A stretch of DNA of 64,000 nucleotides from Fimbriimonadales bacterium (GCA_026003075.1 BPGO01000005.1:124001-188000); one strand, 5' to 3'; counted from the first letter of the stretch, positions 44,102-51,601 are shown. Notes: a model not told the origin generated them from the letters alone. Translations and numbers: made by a program.

Positions 44102-44170
44102 GGATTCCTCGCCTTCCGCACGGTTTTTTGAACCAGCGTTCCCAACTCTCCCGAGCGGAGCGAGGAATCC
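44102..44170. repeat. 11-bp inverted repeat after flgE
   Basis: GGATTCCTCGC at 44102-44112 is exactly complementary to 44160-44170, with a 47-nt loop. It could form a stem in the flgE 3' untranslated region or be a small palindromic repeat; its function is not evident. Confidence 0.5.
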
Positions 44171-44219
44171 TGTCTTAAGAGTAAGCTCAATTCACCCGAT
44201 TCCCCCGATTTTCCGCGAA

Positions 44220-44235
44220 TGTGACATAAATCACA
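44220..44235. promoter_or_regulatory. CRP/FNR-like operator upstream of the fasciclin gene
   Basis: TGTGA, six bases, TCACA: a perfect match to the CRP/FNR-family palindrome. If TACTAT (44258-44263) is the -10, transcription would start near 44270 and the site would be centred close to -42, the class II activator position. Alternatively TATGCT (44269-44274) would place it near -53. No regulator gene of this family is in the window. Confidence 0.5.
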
Positions 44236-44292
44236 GAACGGCTCTTTAGGCGCAAGGTACTATTTTGCTATGCTAAACATTAGGAGGCGACT

Positions 44293-44793
44293 ATGAGAAA
44301 CCGATGGGTTTGGGGTTTGCCCGCCGTCTTGTTGGTCAGTGCGTTTATTAGTGCTGTAGCGACAAGTCAACGCGCCGAGCAAAAGGATATCGTGGATACC
44401 GCTGTAAGCGCGGGACAGTTTAAGACTCTTGTCAAGCTTGTTCAGGAGGCGGGTCTTGTCGATGCGCTTCGCGGCAAGGGGCCGTTCACCGTGTTCGCTC
44501 CGACCGACGAAGCCTTCGCGAAGTTGCCCAAAGCGCAGGTAGAGGCGCTGCTCAAGGATAAGGAAGCCTTGCGTCAGGTGCTACTCTACCATGTGGTTTC
44601 GGGCAAGGTTATGTCTCAGGATGTTGTTAAACTGCGTTCTGCGAAGACCCTGCAGGGTCAAACTATCACTATCCGCGTTCAAGGAAAGACCGTTCGTATC
44701 AACGACGCGAAGGTCGTCAAGGCGGACATCGAGTGTTCCAACGGCGTGATTCATGTCATCGACAAGGTCATCCTCCCTCCCAACCGCAAGTAA
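44293..44793 (+). CDS. Secreted fasciclin (FAS1) domain protein
   Basis: This 166-aa protein has a signal peptide ([18 protein letters not shown]) and one FAS1 domain with both conserved boxes: [15 protein letters not shown] (H1) and, near the end, [18 protein letters not shown] (H2). Single-domain bacterial fasciclins are secreted adhesion or matrix proteins. AGGAGG precedes the ATG. A strong terminator follows it, and a CRP/FNR-like palindrome lies 58 bp upstream, so the gene looks monocistronic and regulated. Confidence 0.9.
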   Translation: MRNRWVWGLPAVLLVSAFISAVATSQRAEQKDIVDTAVSAGQFKTLVKLVQEAGLVDALRGKGPFTVFAPTDEAFAKLPKAQVEALLKDKEALRQVLLYHVVSGKVMSQDVVKLRSAKTLQGQTITIRVQGKTVRINDAKVVKADIECSNGVIHVIDKVILPPNRK

Positions 44794-44826
44794 GTACCTC
44801 CCTTCTGCCTGCTCCCCTCTCCGCCG

Positions 44827-44856
44827 CCCCCCTCTCGCCCTGAGAGGGGGGGTTTT
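44827..44856 (+). terminator. Rho-independent terminator after the fasciclin gene
   Basis: A perfect 10-bp stem CCCCCCTCTC / GAGAGGGGGG with a 5-nt loop, followed by G and TTTT. It lies between convergent genes; the T-run favours the + strand. Confidence 0.75.
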
Positions 44857-45739
44857 ATGTTCGTACCGCCCACAGGCGTGCCGTATGCCGTCCGTTGCCG
44901 CGCCAGCCTTCCGAGTAGTCCACCACACGCATGGTTGGGGACAGGCGTCGTTGCAGCTCTCCAAGCCGCGCCACGCGCAAACTCGACGCTGGTTTGCCGA
45001 AACGCGCACGATGCTCTGTGGTAAACGCCTCGATGAGCAGCATGCCGCCGGGCTTGAGCCAGTCGCACACACGCGGGATTACGGCGCTCGAATAGAAGTA
45101 AAACATGACGATCAGGTCAAACGCGCGGTGGGGCTGCCAGTCCGATTTTTCGAGGTCGGCGCAGACCCACTGAATAGGTAGGCTATCGGGTGCATAGCGT
45201 CGCTGCAGGTCGCGCCCGCGTTCTAAGGCTTCGGGCAAGCGATCGACTGCGATCACCTGATAGCCCAAATCCGCCAGATACACCGCGTCGCGCCCGCTGC
45301 CACAGCCCAGGTCCAGTGCAGCGAGGTTCCTCGCCTGCGCGCTGTGCGCGGGAGTGAGGCGGGCAACGACTTCCTGCAGCCATTCGTTTGGCTCCCAGAG
45401 GCGGCAGCGCGTCGGTGGTGTGTCGGGTTCTCCATCGAGACGCTCGATCTCCGCTGCCGACGCAAGCTGTGCCCGCCTGCCACGGGCATGCAGCCAGCCC
45501 AATGCATAATAGGCATCGAGCGAGTCGTCCACGAGCCGAATCGTTTGATGCGGCGGCGGCAACTCATGCAGGCGCGTCTCCAACTCATTCAACGGAATGT
45601 GGACAATACCTGCAGCAGCCTCCTTGACGCTCAGAAAGCGTGTCTGCCTAATCACGGGGTAGGCGCGGGAGCCTTCGGGATACGGGAATAACTCGTTCGA
45701 ACGGTATGGGGCGCCGAAAGTCTCACGCATGCCGCTCAC
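44855..45739 (-). CDS. Rhodanese-like domain fused to a class I SAM methyltransferase
   Basis: This 294-aa protein has an N-terminal rhodanese-like part (about residues 30-100: AGIVHIPLNELETRLHELP, then IRLVDDSLDAYYALGWLHARG) in which the catalytic cysteine position is not conserved, and a C-terminal methyltransferase with motif I ALDLGCGSGRDAVYLADLGY and WLKPGGMLLIEAF (TehB-like). The rhodanese part probably binds rather than transfers sulfur. Start: GTG 45739 with TACAAT 9 nt upstream; an ATG three codons later is also possible. Substrate unknown. Confidence 0.75.
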   Translation of the reverse strand: MSGMRETFGAPYRSNELFPYPEGSRAYPVIRQTRFLSVKEAAAGIVHIPLNELETRLHELPPPHQTIRLVDDSLDAYYALGWLHARGRRAQLASAAEIERLDGEPDTPPTRCRLWEPNEWLQEVVARLTPAHSAQARNLAALDLGCGSGRDAVYLADLGYQVIAVDRLPEALERGRDLQRRYAPDSLPIQWVCADLEKSDWQPHRAFDLIVMFYFYSSAVIPRVCDWLKPGGMLLIEAFTTEHRARFGKPASSLRVARLGELQRRLSPTMRVVDYSEGWRGNGRHTARLWAVRT

Positions 45740-45748
45740 CGTTTTTTT

Positions 45749-45754
45749 ATTGTA
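45749..45754 (-). promoter_or_regulatory. Leaderless-type -10 (TACAAT) of the rhodanese-methyltransferase gene
   Basis: GGTACAAT ending 9 nt before GTG 45739. It faces the mirror-image element at 45770. Confidence 0.5.
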
Positions 45755-45769
45755 CCTTGCTGGGACAGG

Positions 45770-45775
45770 TACAAT
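45770..45775 (+). promoter_or_regulatory. Leaderless-type -10 (TACAAT) of the SbcD-like gene
   Basis: GGTACAAT ending 8 nt before ATG 45784. Together with 45749 it forms a divergent pair of identical octamers 12 bp apart. Confidence 0.5.
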
Positions 45776-45783
45776 TACAAGTG

Positions 45784-46926
45784 ATGCGAGTAGCGCATAT
45801 CAGCGATGTGCATCTGGGTTATCGCGCCTACAGTCGTACGAACGAACTCGGCGTCAATCAGCGCGAGGCGGATGTGATGCGGGCGTTCCGAACCGCCCTC
45901 CGTGGGGTGCTCCAAGCCGAACCAGATCTGATTGTCATCACGGGCGACCTGTTCCACGCTGTACGCCCTCCGAACTCCAGCCTTATTACGGCGTACAAGT
46001 ACTTGATGGAGTTGCAATCGCAGCGACGCGGCGCTCCGCTGGTGATCATCGCAGGCAACCATGAGACGCCCCGCATTGCGGAGAGCGGCTGTATCCTCGC
46101 GTTGCTCGCGCATATTCCGGGGGTGCAGGTCGTCTACGACCAGATTACGCAACTGGAGTTACCTGCGCTGGATGCGTGCCTGCTGTGTATCCCCTCGCGC
46201 GGCGTGGGCGACATCACGCAGCGCGTTCTGGAGCCGAACCCGAAATTCCGCTGGAACCTGTTGTTATTGCACGGTTTGCTGGAGGGTTTAACGCCCCTTG
46301 CGCTGGAGCGTCCTATTGATAAGCAGAAGATTGTGCGCGACGAGTGGGACTACATCGCGCTGGGCGACTGGCATCTCTACACGCAGGTCGCGCCCAACGC
46401 CCTCTATGCGGGGGCTACGGAATTCACCAGCACGAATATCTGGGAAGAGGCGGGCAGCCCGAAAGGTTGGATTCTATACGACACGGAAACGCGCACCCAC
46501 GCGTTTCAGAAAATCTCTACGCGCGCCGTACATGACCTTGCGCCGATCGATGCAGCCGATATGACCGCCGCCGAACTGAACAATGCGATTGAATCGCGTG
46601 CCAACGCTATCGAGAACTTTGAGGGGGCGATCGTGCGGCAGCGCATCTACAACCTGCTGCCCGAATTGCGTAGCCAGATTGATGGGGAACTTATTCGCGA
46701 GCTCAAGATGCGCGCGCTTCATTATCAGTTAGACCCGCGCCCGCCGCGTATCGGCTTCCGCTCCGATACTTCGAACACGACGGACGGCAGCGATGAAGAG
46801 ACGCGGATGACCCTTGTGGACGAGTGGCGGCTGTTCGCGCAGCACTACCCCTTGCCTGCGGACCTCGATCGGGAATCGTTTATCGCGCTGGGCGTGCGCT
46901 ATCTGGAAGGCGAGGATGCGCCATGA
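45784..46926 (+). CDS. Metallophosphoesterase, SbcD/Mre11-like exonuclease
   Basis: The 380-aa protein has the calcineurin-like phosphoesterase motifs in order: DVHLGY, GDLFHAVRP, GNHETPR, LLLLHG and GDWHLY. That is the layout of SbcD/Mre11 and archaeal or bacterial DNA repair exonucleases. About 100 extra C-terminal residues (INGELIRELK-like helices and an Asp/Ser-rich linker) may be the capping domain that binds an SbcC-type ATPase, but no sbcC is adjacent. The start was placed at ATG 45784 because the -10 ends 8 nt before it; the frame runs 26 codons further upstream into the divergent gene. Confidence 0.8.
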   Translation: MRVAHISDVHLGYRAYSRTNELGVNQREADVMRAFRTALRGVLQAEPDLIVITGDLFHAVRPPNSSLITAYKYLMELQSQRRGAPLVIIAGNHETPRIAESGCILALLAHIPGVQVVYDQITQLELPALDACLLCIPSRGVGDITQRVLEPNPKFRWNLLLLHGLLEGLTPLALERPIDKQKIVRDEWDYIALGDWHLYTQVAPNALYAGATEFTSTNIWEEAGSPKGWILYDTETRTHAFQKISTRAVHDLAPIDAADMTAAELNNAIESRANAIENFEGAIVRQRIYNLLPELRSQIDGELIRELKMRALHYQLDPRPPRIGFRSDTSNTTDGSDEETRMTLVDEWRLFAQHYPLPADLDRESFIALGVRYLEGEDAP

Positions 46927-46938
46927 CCCCCCCTTAGG

Positions 46939-46944
46939 TATAAC
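46939..46944 (+). promoter_or_regulatory. Leaderless-type -10 (TATAAC) of the mscS-like gene
   Basis: GGTATAAC ending 8 nt before ATG 46953, with no Shine-Dalgarno between. Confidence 0.4.
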
Positions 46945-46952
46945 TCCCTGCT

Positions 46953-47756
46953 ATGCGAGAAACGCTTCTACGCTTATGGGAGCAACAAAGTGATGCGATT
47001 CTCAAAAGCGCACTGCAGATTGCGCTGATTCTCGTGCTGGTAATCGTTGCGCGATGGCTGGGTGGGCGCGTGATTTGGCTCATCACCCGCGCCCTGACCA
47101 GTAAAATCGAGATTTCCGAACGCCGACAGGCGCAAATCCGCACAATCAGCGCGCTTCTCAACAGTGTGCTGGGATATGTTCTGCTCTTTGTGGGGCTGCT
47201 GAGTGTGTTGGCAGCCATAGGCGTCAATCTCGGACCCGTTTTGGCAACGGCTGGCGTGACGGGACTGGCGATTAGCTTGGGCGCGCAGCAAATCGTGCGC
47301 GATGTGCTGAACGGGTTCTTTATTCTGGTCGAAGACCAGTTCACCGTAGGCGAAGAAGTCACTATCGACAGTGTTCACGGCGTGGTGGAGACGATGGGCA
47401 TGCGGATTACGCGCATTCGGGACGATCAGGGCAGGTTGATTACCCTCGCCAACAGTAGCATCAGCCGCGTGACGAACCACAGCCGCGGTCAAGCGACGCT
47501 TACTGTGGAGGTAGGCATCGCAGCGGACTATGGCTTGGCGGAGGCGCGCCAATGGCTCACCGACACGGTGCGCCGCTTCAACCACCCTGCACTGTATGGG
47601 GGACTGCAAGTGCTGGGACCGCGAACGCTGGAGACCACGCGCTACACTTTCCAAATTCGAGGGCAAGTTGTGCCTGCGCAGCTGGAAACGGTCGCCGATG
47701 CGCTGCGCGAGCATCTGCTGGTGCAGGCAAAAGCAGACGGTACGCCTATCGGATAG
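46953..47756 (+). CDS. Small-conductance mechanosensitive channel (MscS family)
   Basis: This 267-aa inner-membrane protein has three membrane helices. The pore helix reads VLATAGVTGLAISLGAQQIV, rich in Gly and Ala, followed by the MscS beta domain (DQFTVGEEVTIDSVHGVVE, VTNHSRGQATLTVEV). It opens on membrane tension to release solutes during osmotic downshock. The length matches minimal MscS (E. coli about 286 aa). Confidence 0.92.
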   Translation: MRETLLRLWEQQSDAILKSALQIALILVLVIVARWLGGRVIWLITRALTSKIEISERRQAQIRTISALLNSVLGYVLLFVGLLSVLAAIGVNLGPVLATAGVTGLAISLGAQQIVRDVLNGFFILVEDQFTVGEEVTIDSVHGVVETMGMRITRIRDDQGRLITLANSSISRVTNHSRGQATLTVEVGIAADYGLAEARQWLTDTVRRFNHPALYGGLQVLGPRTLETTRYTFQIRGQVVPAQLETVADALREHLLVQAKADGTPIG

Positions 47757-47835
47757 CGGTGGGAGTGCCCCCCTGCCCATTCGCTTTTAGCAGGAATCGG
47801 CAGACTCGCCCCGAACTCTTGGGATGGAGGGAAAG

Positions 47836-48165
47836 ATGATCATCACCACACTGCCTGAAGTGCCGGGCTATCGTATTGTAAAAGTGTTAGGCGTTGTGAA
47901 AGGCAATACGGTACGGGCGACCCACTTGGGCAAAGATTTTCTGGCGGGGCTACGCCAGCTGGTGGGTGGCGAGCTAAAGGAGTACACGGAGATGCTCTCC
48001 AACGCACGGGCGGAGTCGGAACGGCGGATGATGGAAGAGGCGGCGCGACTGGGTGCGAACGCCGTCGTGAATGTGCGCTTTGTCTCGGGCAACATCACCC
48101 AAAACTCCGCCGAAATTTTAGCCTATGGCACCGCTGTCGTTGTGGAACCCGAGCAGCCCGCGTAG
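47836..48165 (+). CDS. YbjQ/UPF0145-family protein
   Basis: The 109-aa protein matches the YbjQ (DUF74) family: ITTLPEVPGYRIVKVLGVVKG, ARLGANAVVNVRFVSG and the late YGTAVVVEP. These proteins form pentamers and are suspected, without firm proof, to bind metals. ATG 47836 is chosen because GGAGGG lies 5 bases upstream. It is followed 12 bp later by an SDR gene on the same strand. Confidence 0.88.
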   Translation: MIITTLPEVPGYRIVKVLGVVKGNTVRATHLGKDFLAGLRQLVGGELKEYTEMLSNARAESERRMMEEAARLGANAVVNVRFVSGNITQNSAEILAYGTAVVVEPEQPA

Positions 48166-48177
48166 GGAGTACGCTCG

Positions 48178-48963
48178 ATGCGTCTTCAGGGCAAATTCGC
48201 GTGGATTACTGGCGCAGCGCAGGGGTTGGGCGAGGCGTTGGCGTATCGTCTCGCCCAAGAGGGCTGCGCAGGACTGGCACTGAGCGATATTCAGACAGAG
48301 AAACTCAACGCGGTCGCACAGGCAACGCGCCAGCAAAACCCGCACTGTGAGACCCTCGCGTTGGAATGCGACCTGCGCCATGAAGCGGCAGTCGTCCACA
48401 CGGCGCAACAGATCGCGCAGCAATTCGGTAGGCTGGATATTCTGATTGCGAACGCGGGCGTCATTCACTCGGCAGAAATCACCGAGATGACGCTGGAGCA
48501 GTGGCAACATCAGATCGATGTGAACCTGACGGGCTATTTCCTCTGCGCGCGTGAAGCCGCTAAAATGATGAAGGCACAGGGAAGCGGGGTGATACTTCAG
48601 ATTAACTCCAAGTCGGGTTTGAAGGGGAGCTATAAGAACTGCGCTTATGCCGCCAGTAAGTTCGGTGGGATTGGGCTGACCCAAAGTATCGCGATGGACT
48701 TAGCCCCGTACGGGATTCGAGTGAACGCCGTCTGTCCGGGCAACCTGCTCGACTCGCCGATGTGGCAGGAGACGCTGTTTGAGCAGTACGCACGCAAATG
48801 GGGCTTGCCCGAGGAGGCGATACGCCGTTATTATGAGGCGCAGGTTCCGCTCGGGCGCGGCTGCACTTATGAGGATGTGGCGAACCTCGTGGTATTTCTC
48901 GCATCGGACGAGGCCAGCTACATCACGGGCGAGGCGTATCGGGTCGCAGGAGGGCAGTTGTGA
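48178..48963 (+). CDS. Short-chain dehydrogenase, sorbitol-6-phosphate 2-dehydrogenase-like
   Basis: The 261-aa classical SDR has the NAD(P) motif TGAAQGLGEALA, NAGVIHS, the catalytic Ser (LQINSKSG) and YAASK. The stretch SGLKGSYKNCAYAASKFGG, then GNLLDSPMWQ and VPLGRGCTYEDV, lines up closely with E. coli SrlD (sorbitol-6-phosphate dehydrogenase). No PTS genes are near, so the natural substrate may be another sugar alcohol phosphate. The convergent zinc-finger gene starts in the next base after its stop. Confidence 0.8.
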   Translation: MRLQGKFAWITGAAQGLGEALAYRLAQEGCAGLALSDIQTEKLNAVAQATRQQNPHCETLALECDLRHEAAVVHTAQQIAQQFGRLDILIANAGVIHSAEITEMTLEQWQHQIDVNLTGYFLCAREAAKMMKAQGSGVILQINSKSGLKGSYKNCAYAASKFGGIGLTQSIAMDLAPYGIRVNAVCPGNLLDSPMWQETLFEQYARKWGLPEEAIRRYYEAQVPLGRGCTYEDVANLVVFLASDEASYITGEAYRVAGGQL

Positions 48964-49437
48964 TTACCGACGCGCGTGCAAGGCGCACTGTTGATGCACC
49001 CAGCTACGGTTGACACGGGTGATGAGTTGCCCCTGCTGAATGGAACGAAGGCAGAGGCGGCATAGTCCGTCATAACGCGCCACAATCGCCGGCTGTGCGG
49101 CGCGTTGCTCACGATCGCGACAGCCCACATGCACCCACTCGCCCCAGCGCGGATGGCGCGTGATGGAGTGACCAGGACGGATGGGCATACCGCAACCGGA
49201 ACAGGTTTGAGCGTAGCGTGCCTGAATCACGCGGGGGGGATTCTCACGCACGGGCACAATCCGCTCCACCGCCGGCTCTGGCTGCAAGGCTCGGAACATC
49301 TCAGCGAGGGCTTCGCGCAGTGTTTGCCGAGCGCTGGACGCGAACGGCTGCGGGGCTGCAGGACGGCTCGCGCTGTTTTGCGTTGCGAGACGCTGGTTCT
49401 CCTGCCAGCGACGATTGATCGGTATCGGCTTCGCCAT
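48964..49437 (-). CDS. Protein with two treble-clef-like zinc fingers, last gene of the Ub-like operon
   Basis: The 157-aa protein has a Pro/Gln-rich, partly disordered N-terminal half and two fingers: C79-x2-C82...H103-x2-C106 (CSGCGMPIRPG...WVHVGC) and C126-x2-C129...H148-x2-C151 (CRLCLRSIQQG...WVHQQC). The CxxC...I..G...W.HxxC pattern is that of small treble-clef fingers (PARP-zf/LIM-like), found in proteins that bind DNA or other proteins. I do not recognise the whole. It lies 3 bp after the JAB-E1 stop in a tight operon, so it is a candidate substrate adaptor or E3-like component; that is inference. Confidence 0.6.
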   Translation of the reverse strand: MAKPIPINRRWQENQRLATQNSASRPAAPQPFASSARQTLREALAEMFRALQPEPAVERIVPVRENPPRVIQARYAQTCSGCGMPIRPGHSITRHPRWGEWVHVGCRDREQRAAQPAIVARYDGLCRLCLRSIQQGQLITRVNRSWVHQQCALHARR

Positions 49438-49440
49438 CGG

Positions 49441-50886
49441 TTAGCCTCCTCGCGGAGCGGGAATCGGTTTACCCGTGCGCTTTATTTTACCTGGTCGCTG
49501 CAAGTAGCCCTGCAGTCCGTACAATCCCTGCCCCAATAGGCTATCGGGGTGGACAGCGCAGAGCAGGCATTCGGGATTGCGCTCGGCGCGGACGGGAAAT
49601 ACTTGCTGCGAGAGTAAATCGTAATACACATAGGTCTGCACAGGCGCGCATCCCGTTGCCAGTTTGACAAGTTCCCACGCGAGCAAGTTCCCCACCACCC
49701 CGTTGAGGAACACCACCTGCGGATTGGGGATCACTTCGCCTTGAATGTAGCCGCCCCGGATTGAGAGTTCGCGTTGGTGTGGGGTGAGTTGCTCTTCCAC
49801 GCTTTGGCGGATTCCGCGCTCCACGCAAGCAAGGCACGCAGTTTCGCCGGGCAGGATGACCTGAACCTGTCCGCCGCCGTGCTTGAGTGCGCCGTTCTCG
49901 CTGCGCACGCCCACGCCCGCATCCAGATAGGGGATCAGCGCACACATGGCGACGGTGTTGAGGTACTGGCGCACGACGGCGCTGTCCACCGCGCCGATGA
50001 TGAGGTCGCAACTGAGCAAGCGTGCCAGCGCGTCGGGGCTGCGGGCGTCGCACGGTAGGGGAAAAATGGTGCGCCCGTCGGGTGGGCGGGTGCGATTGAG
50101 CCGTTGTGCCAGTGCGTACACCTTGCGCCAGCCGCGCTGTGCCTGCGCATAACTCGCTCCCACCACCCGATTCAAATTGCTCAATTCCAGTCGGTCGGGA
50201 TCGATCAGCACCAGTTGCCCCACTCCGAGCAGCGTGAGCGCGTTCGCGATTTGCGACCCTAAGCCGCCCGCGCCGACCAGCGCAACGCGCAGACTGCTGA
50301 GCACCGCCTGACCTTCCGTGCCAAATGCGCGGATTTGGCGGTCGTAGAGTGTCTGCTCCGCCTTGTCCAACCAGGGGGGTTTCAGCCCTGTGCCGTAGCG
50401 CGTCTCCAGCGGCGCACGCAGCACGCTCAGGCGCACGATCGGCGCCATCTGCTGGTGCTGGTAGTCCCAGAACCGCCCCTCAAAGCTCATATCGTTGCCG
50501 AAGACGAGGCTGCCGTGCCGAAACGGGGGCGACATGCTCTGGGTCGTCAGGAATTTCTGCAAATCGCTACGGTCGTCGATTTTGGAAAATTGTGGGTTCG
50601 ATCCCCACGGATGGGTGTGCGCGTCCAACAGGGCATAGCCCTCGCGTGCGCAGCGCACCAGCAGCGCATGCACAAACTCCGGGCGCGTCTCCACCAGCCC
50701 CGCCGTGCGCTGCACATAGGCGTCGTCGGGGACGGGAACCACCTCGCGTACCAGAAACACCACACGCGACTCGCTCTCCAGCGTCCGACAGAGCAGGAAA
50801 CACTTGGTTTCCACGCTGCAGTCGGCGAGCAGAGTCGCGCGCAGCTGCTGCCAAAGGGCATGGGGAACTCGTACCTCGCCTCTCAT
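49441..50886 (-). CDS. JAB/MPN deubiquitinase fused to an E1-like (ThiF) enzyme
   Basis: This 481-aa protein fuses two Ub-pathway enzymes. Residues 1-160 are a JAMM metalloprotease: E48 and HTHPWGSNPQFSKID (H90, H92, S101, D104), the zinc ligands and active site that cleave isopeptide bonds. Residues about 175-450 are a ThiF/E1 adenylation domain: the ATP loop VALVGAGGLGSQIA (205-210), the NLNR motif (237-240), a metal-binding Asp region GAVD (301) and a zinc pair C351-x2-C354 with C440-x2-C443. It would adenylate the C-terminus of a Ub-like protein and also process it. ATG 50886 overlaps the E2 gene's stop. Confidence 0.87.
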   Translation of the reverse strand: MRGEVRVPHALWQQLRATLLADCSVETKCFLLCRTLESESRVVFLVREVVPVPDDAYVQRTAGLVETRPEFVHALLVRCAREGYALLDAHTHPWGSNPQFSKIDDRSDLQKFLTTQSMSPPFRHGSLVFGNDMSFEGRFWDYQHQQMAPIVRLSVLRAPLETRYGTGLKPPWLDKAEQTLYDRQIRAFGTEGQAVLSSLRVALVGAGGLGSQIANALTLLGVGQLVLIDPDRLELSNLNRVVGASYAQAQRGWRKVYALAQRLNRTRPPDGRTIFPLPCDARSPDALARLLSCDLIIGAVDSAVVRQYLNTVAMCALIPYLDAGVGVRSENGALKHGGGQVQVILPGETACLACVERGIRQSVEEQLTPHQRELSIRGGYIQGEVIPNPQVVFLNGVVGNLLAWELVKLATGCAPVQTYVYYDLLSQQVFPVRAERNPECLLCAVHPDSLLGQGLYGLQGYLQRPGKIKRTGKPIPAPRGG

Positions 50887-51365
50887 GCGAATGGGTCTTC
50901 GTCGGCGATCCAGTCGTTACTGTCTTTCCACCGGTTCAACGCCCCGCGAATCAACTCGCACACGCTCAGCAGCGAGTGTCCGTTCAGGGGGTTCGCAGCA
51001 GGTTTCCAGTTGCGGATGTGCAGACAGCATGCCGTCCAACCTTTCATCTGGGGCGGTGCTTCACCAAACAGTTCGTCGTTCGGGTCGTAGAGCGTGTCGT
51101 TGTAGAACACATGGTCAGGCTCGTCGCCATTAGCCAGACGCAGATTGTCGTCGACATAGAACCAGTCGGGCGGCGTCTGCGGATAGTTTGGCGGCAAGAG
51201 AACCAGCACATCGGTTCGCTCGTAGTTATAGCCTTTGGGCAGCGGGAAGTCTTGGATGACCACCCAGCTGCCGTCCTCGTCGTCGAATTCCGCGCTTTTG
51301 GTGTGCGAATAGCGCGACGCCGCGAGCGCGACCTCGTAGGCGATTCGCTGAATCCGTGAGTTCAT
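50883..51365 (-). CDS. E2-fold ubiquitin-conjugating-like protein
   Basis: The 160-aa protein has the UBC core signature: YPQTPP (residues 61-66, the E2 YPxxPP turn) followed by a WFYV strand, then GWTACCLHIRNWKP with C113 and C114, the second falling where the catalytic Cys of E2 lies (the ICL position), and a terminal helix SLLSVCELIRGALNRW. This matches the prokaryotic E2 family E type (Pfam Prok-E2_E). It would accept the activated Ub-like peptide from the E1 as a thioester. ATG 51365 overlaps the small gene's stop by ATGA. Confidence 0.82.
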   Translation of the reverse strand: MNSRIQRIAYEVALAASRYSHTKSAEFDDEDGSWVVIQDFPLPKGYNYERTDVLVLLPPNYPQTPPDWFYVDDNLRLANGDEPDHVFYNDTLYDPNDELFGEAPPQMKGWTACCLHIRNWKPAANPLNGHSLLSVCELIRGALNRWKDSNDWIADEDPFA

Positions 51366-51562
51366 CGCTTCGTCGCCCCGTCCTCCCAGCGTGGCAGTTC
51401 CTCAACCGAGGGAACCCGTTCCAGAATCTCGTCGGGCGTGGGCAGTGGCGTGTCGAGAACCATCGGATCGTTCTCCGTGTTCGGCAGAACGGGCTTCAGC
51501 GTAATCTCGAACTCCGTATCGTTAATGCGGACCTTCTCCTTGACCGTATTTGCTTGTGCCAT
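51362..51562 (-). CDS. 66-aa candidate Ub-like protein or conjugation substrate
   Basis: The first gene of the operon encodes 66 residues. A beta-hairpin (KEKVRINDTEFEITLKP) is followed by an acidic, Pro-rich tail ending EDGATKR. The VRIN hairpin and TPDEILERV helix loosely fit half of the multi-ubiquitin domain found beside such E2 genes, but the protein is too short for a complete beta-grasp fold and has no C-terminal Gly-Gly, so identity as the modifier is not proved. ATG 51562 is chosen for the GGGGG upstream; the -10 lies at 51596. Confidence 0.55.
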   Translation of the reverse strand: MAQANTVKEKVRINDTEFEITLKPVLPNTENDPMVLDTPLPTPDEILERVPSVEELPRWEDGATKR

Positions 51563-51595
51563 TCTGTCATACCCCCAGATTGTTTGAGTACTGCT

Positions 51596-51601
51596 ATTAT
51601 A
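51596..51601 (-). promoter_or_regulatory. -10 (GGTATAAT) of the Ub-like operon
   Basis: TATAAT 33 bp before ATG 51562, leaving a leader with a G-rich ribosome-binding site. It is divergent from the pyrophosphatase promoter. Confidence 0.5.

Noticed and set aside
50592-50608. Sequence resembling a tRNA T-arm (GTGGG TTCGATC CCCAC)
   Set aside because: No matching acceptor, D- or anticodon arms lie within 60 bases, and the bases encode the JAMM region of the JAB-E1 gene on the other strand.
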